In this document: positions 62,288-64,000 of the stretch, one piece after another | Position numbering within the stretch: the first letter of the stretch is position 1 | How the letters are laid out: the number at the start of each line of letters is the position of its first letter | Assembly: GCA_963921335.3 (NCBI GenBank) | Contig: CAWUFC020000002.1 | Coordinates: 1,488,001-1,552,000, forward strand | Reading direction: 5' to 3' | Length of the DNA stretch: 64,000 nucleotides | From: CAWUFC02 sp963921335 | GTDB lineage: Bacteria; Pseudomonadota; Gammaproteobacteria; Pseudomonadales; Halieaceae | Made by a program: the position numbers and the translations under genes | Notes under the pieces: generated by a model | What the model was told of the DNA's origin: nothing | The model's input: the letters and a program-made list of their open reading frames with translations, nothing else | The model's database searches: none

Positions 62288-62779
62288 TCACCTGGCGTAG
62301 ATTGACTTATCTCGCGGCTGAGCATCACTGATCTTTTGCTTAATCAAAGAGGCAAATTCCTGCGAATGCAGGTGAATCCGGGTTTCAACATAGAATGACA
62401 CCCCTGAGGTGCCCGCTGCCAGCTCGATCACGTTTTCATAAACCTGCCAGTCGGCTTCTTCCATGCGACCGGATCGATACTGGTGATAGGCATCATCCAG
62501 AATACGCATCACGGAACTCGACAACAGCAGAAATCGGGTTCGATCCGCATCATTCAGCTAATCGATATCGGTGAGACCACGGTCCCAGATACTACTTAGT
62601 TCAGCACTCGCCGCAATACTGTGTATCCAATCGGTGTAACTCTTAGATAAATCGTGAACCGCTGACAAGCGACTTTCAGTAGCGGCCTGCTTCACCTGCC
62701 GGGACAGGTAAAGCAGTGTGGCGATCACAGTGACGGTGGCAATAAACTCCGCCGCCGCCCCCAGAGCATCCCAGTTCAT
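62288..62779 (-). pseudogene. Small one-helix protein of a widespread uncharacterised family, interrupted by an in-frame TAG
   Basis: From ATG 62779 the frame runs 73 residues to TAG 62558-62560 and then continues in frame to TGA 62288-62290, 163 residues in total. The first part has an N-terminal membrane helix (AAEFIATVTVIATLLYLSRQV); the part after the stop (LNDADRTRFLLLSSSVMRIL, DDAYHQYRSGRMEEADW) follows the layout of a common DUF family. The stop sits between DID and LND, a variable linker. Confidence 0.7.
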
Positions 62780-62788
62780 ATGAAGTGC

Positions 62789-64000
62789 CTAGGCTCGGGC
62801 GATAATGCGGCCGTCCAGCTTGTGCAGGTTCACTGGGTACGCGCTCTGCTGCGCAATCCCAGTCACCTTGTCATAGCGGAAGTGCCCGGGAATCAGCGCC
62901 TGCACATTGGTGCCCTTCTCCTCCACCGGGCGCTCATCAGCCGGGTCGCCCCAGCCGTGGGCGATGCCCAGCGTACCGGGCGCCACATCATCGCTGAGTT
63001 CCAATATGCCCTCGACCTGGCCAAAGCCGCTGTCGACCTGCACGCACTCGCCATCGGCAAAACCATGCGTAGACAAATCCTCTGCCGAGATCAGCACCGG
63101 GTTATAAGGGCGCTTGCGTTCTGCTCGCGGCAGGTTGTGGCCAGTGGTGCAATAGACCTCCGGCATGCGGTAGGTGATGGCGCGAAACTGGAATGACTGG
63201 TCGTCGATGGCATATTCACCCGCCACCGGTTCACGCTCCGCGCGCACACCGCGCAGTTCCGCCATGGGTTCGGAATGCCCCACCGCCATACGCTTGTCTT
63301 TGTGGCCAATCATGTTCGGGATAACGCCACCGACTTCGGTTTCCTTAGGGCCGTACAACTTGCCGCTGGGGTTTTCCTTGAGATCATCAAAAGGCGTGCG
63401 CGAGTTGGCATTCAGGGCGCGCATGATCTCCTCCGCCTCGGGCTTGCGATCTTCGGGCAGACCCTTGATACCGGCGTGAATGCCCAGTCGATCGCCCACC
63501 TCCCAGAAGAAATCCCATTCCTCAATAGTACCCTCCGGCGGTTCCACCAGCTTGTCGGTGTACTGCATATAGGGCTGCGGGTAAAAGCCGTTCATCATGT
63601 GCGGTATGTCATTGCGTTCAAAAGGATGTTTCACCGCCATGACGTAATCGGCGTAGCGCGCCGTGGCCGATTCAAACAGGTCCAGGCATACCAGCAGGTC
63701 CAGGTCCTTGAGCGCCTCAACGGTACGCTCTGTGTTGCTGAACACCAGGGCCGGGTTACCGCCGTTCACAATCAAAGCACGTATCTGCCCTTTGCCCTCG
63801 GTGAGAATCTCATCAGTCAGTGTATTGGTCGGCATCTCGTTGTAACCAAACAGCCCACTGATGCCTTTGATGTCCCGCACCCGCGCCACTTCGCCGCTGA
63901 ACGTGGGCAACGGAATCGGCCCCATGCCTTCCGGCAGAGGTTGCGACAGGGCACCGGTGATGCGTGTCATACCGCCACGGCGGTCATAGCGCCCGCAAAT
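62789..64000 (-). CDS. Molybdopterin-dependent oxidoreductase, C-terminal part (5' end outside window)
   Basis: The frame is open to position 64000, so the start lies beyond the window. The 403 visible residues include the end of the molybdopterin domain (GKGQIRALIVNGGNPALVF, HPFERNDIPHMMNGFYPQP) and the C-terminal MopB_CT barrel (HNLPRAERKRPYNPVLISAEDL, GECVQVDSGFGQVEG, GTLGIAHGWGDP). It resembles formate dehydrogenase/assimilatory oxidoreductase alpha subunits. The substrate cannot be read from this part. Confidence 0.88.
   Translation of the reverse strand: MCGRYDRRGGMTRITGALSQPLPEGMGPIPLPTFSGEVARVRDIKGISGLFGYNEMPTNTLTDEILTEGKGQIRALIVNGGNPALVFSNTERTVEALKDLDLLVCLDLFESATARYADYVMAVKHPFERNDIPHMMNGFYPQPYMQYTDKLVEPPEGTIEEWDFFWEVGDRLGIHAGIKGLPEDRKPEAEEIMRALNANSRTPFDDLKENPSGKLYGPKETEVGGVIPNMIGHKDKRMAVGHSEPMAELRGVRAEREPVAGEYAIDDQSFQFRAITYRMPEVYCTTGHNLPRAERKRPYNPVLISAEDLSTHGFADGECVQVDSGFGQVEGILELSDDVAPGTLGIAHGWGDPADERPVEEKGTNVQALIPGHFRYDKVTGIAQQSAYPVNLHKLDGRIIARA

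Noticed and set aside
287..62560. General reassignment of TAG to an amino acid
   Set aside because: TAG ends at least 15 genes at their natural length (for example DUF3501, TonB receptor, YaeQ, malonyl-CoA decarboxylase, E1), so it functions as a stop here.
1..64000. tRNA, rRNA, CRISPR, transposase or prophage
   Set aside because: No tRNA-like TTCGA arms with matching cloverleaf, no repeat-spacer array and no transposase or phage gene was seen by eye; a covariance-model search would be needed to exclude small RNAs.

Overview
The window looks like a chromosomal stretch from an aerobic, Gram-negative, probably marine gammaproteobacterium. The reasons are two TonB-dependent receptors, an OxyR with both redox cysteines, a homodimeric AceE-type E1, KefC/KefF-like proteins, YaeQ, YiaV/YiaW-like proteins, DUF2788 and DUF3429, and moderately high GC. 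The mix of light-damage repair, lipid/CoA metabolism and TonB receptors would fit the OM60/NOR5 (Halieaceae) group, but that placement is inference from gene content only. No rRNA, tRNA, CRISPR array, transposase or prophage was recognised.

Layout. 1-1.9 kb: a PLD-family lipoprotein gene split by an in-frame TAG, and an SDR. 2.0-4.0 kb: a two-gene operon of a thioredoxin-fold fusion protein and a UGSC-type selenoprotein read through an internal TGA. 4-7 kb: HAD phosphatase, DUF481 outer-membrane protein, DUF1214 protein. 6.9-10.4 kb: oxyR divergent from a peroxide-defence operon (rubrerythrin, heterodisulfide-reductase-like Fe-S protein, DUF3501). 10.4-12.8 kb: DUF2892, flavin reductase, CPD photolyase. 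12.8-20.7 kb: two TonB receptors, an epimerase, a second DUF1214 protein and an amidohydrolase broken by TAG. 20.8-25.3 kb: DUF1761, YaeQ, periplasmic methyltransferase-like protein and a TAXI plus dCache membrane pair. 25.3-36.4 kb: epimerase, YiaW/YiaV pair with a frameshift at an A9 run, NTF2-like, sterol-desaturase-like, tandem MarR, SDR, KefF/KefC, phytanoyl-CoA dioxygenase, ferredoxin, YegS and enoyl-CoA hydratase.

36.5-43.8 kb: two tandem ABC1/AarF kinases, SDR, LigB/DODA-type dioxygenase, malonyl-CoA decarboxylase, enoyl-CoA hydratase, DUF2452. 43.8-48.8 kb: a tight run of hydrolase, Nei glycosylase, Cho nuclease, cryptochrome/photolyase, HNH protein, DUF3429 and DUF6435, largely DNA repair. 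48.8-54.5 kb: DUF2788, a hydrolase, a small secreted protein, an AceE-like E1 divergent from an Lrp/AsnC regulator, and a 2-Cys peroxiredoxin. 54.6-57.1 kb: a second TAXI plus dCache pair paralogous to the first. 57.2-64 kb: MFS transporter with a cupin broken by TAG, two large tandem hairpins, LysR divergent from a bicupin, nitroreductase, two tiny membrane proteins, another TAG-broken gene, and the C-terminal part of a molybdopterin oxidoreductase.

Most notable: the UGSC selenoprotein; four genes interrupted in frame by TAG (never by TAA, and by TGA only at the Sec codon); a frameshift at an A9 run in a YiaV-like gene; and the duplicated TAXI/dCache module, which has no TRAP permease beside it.
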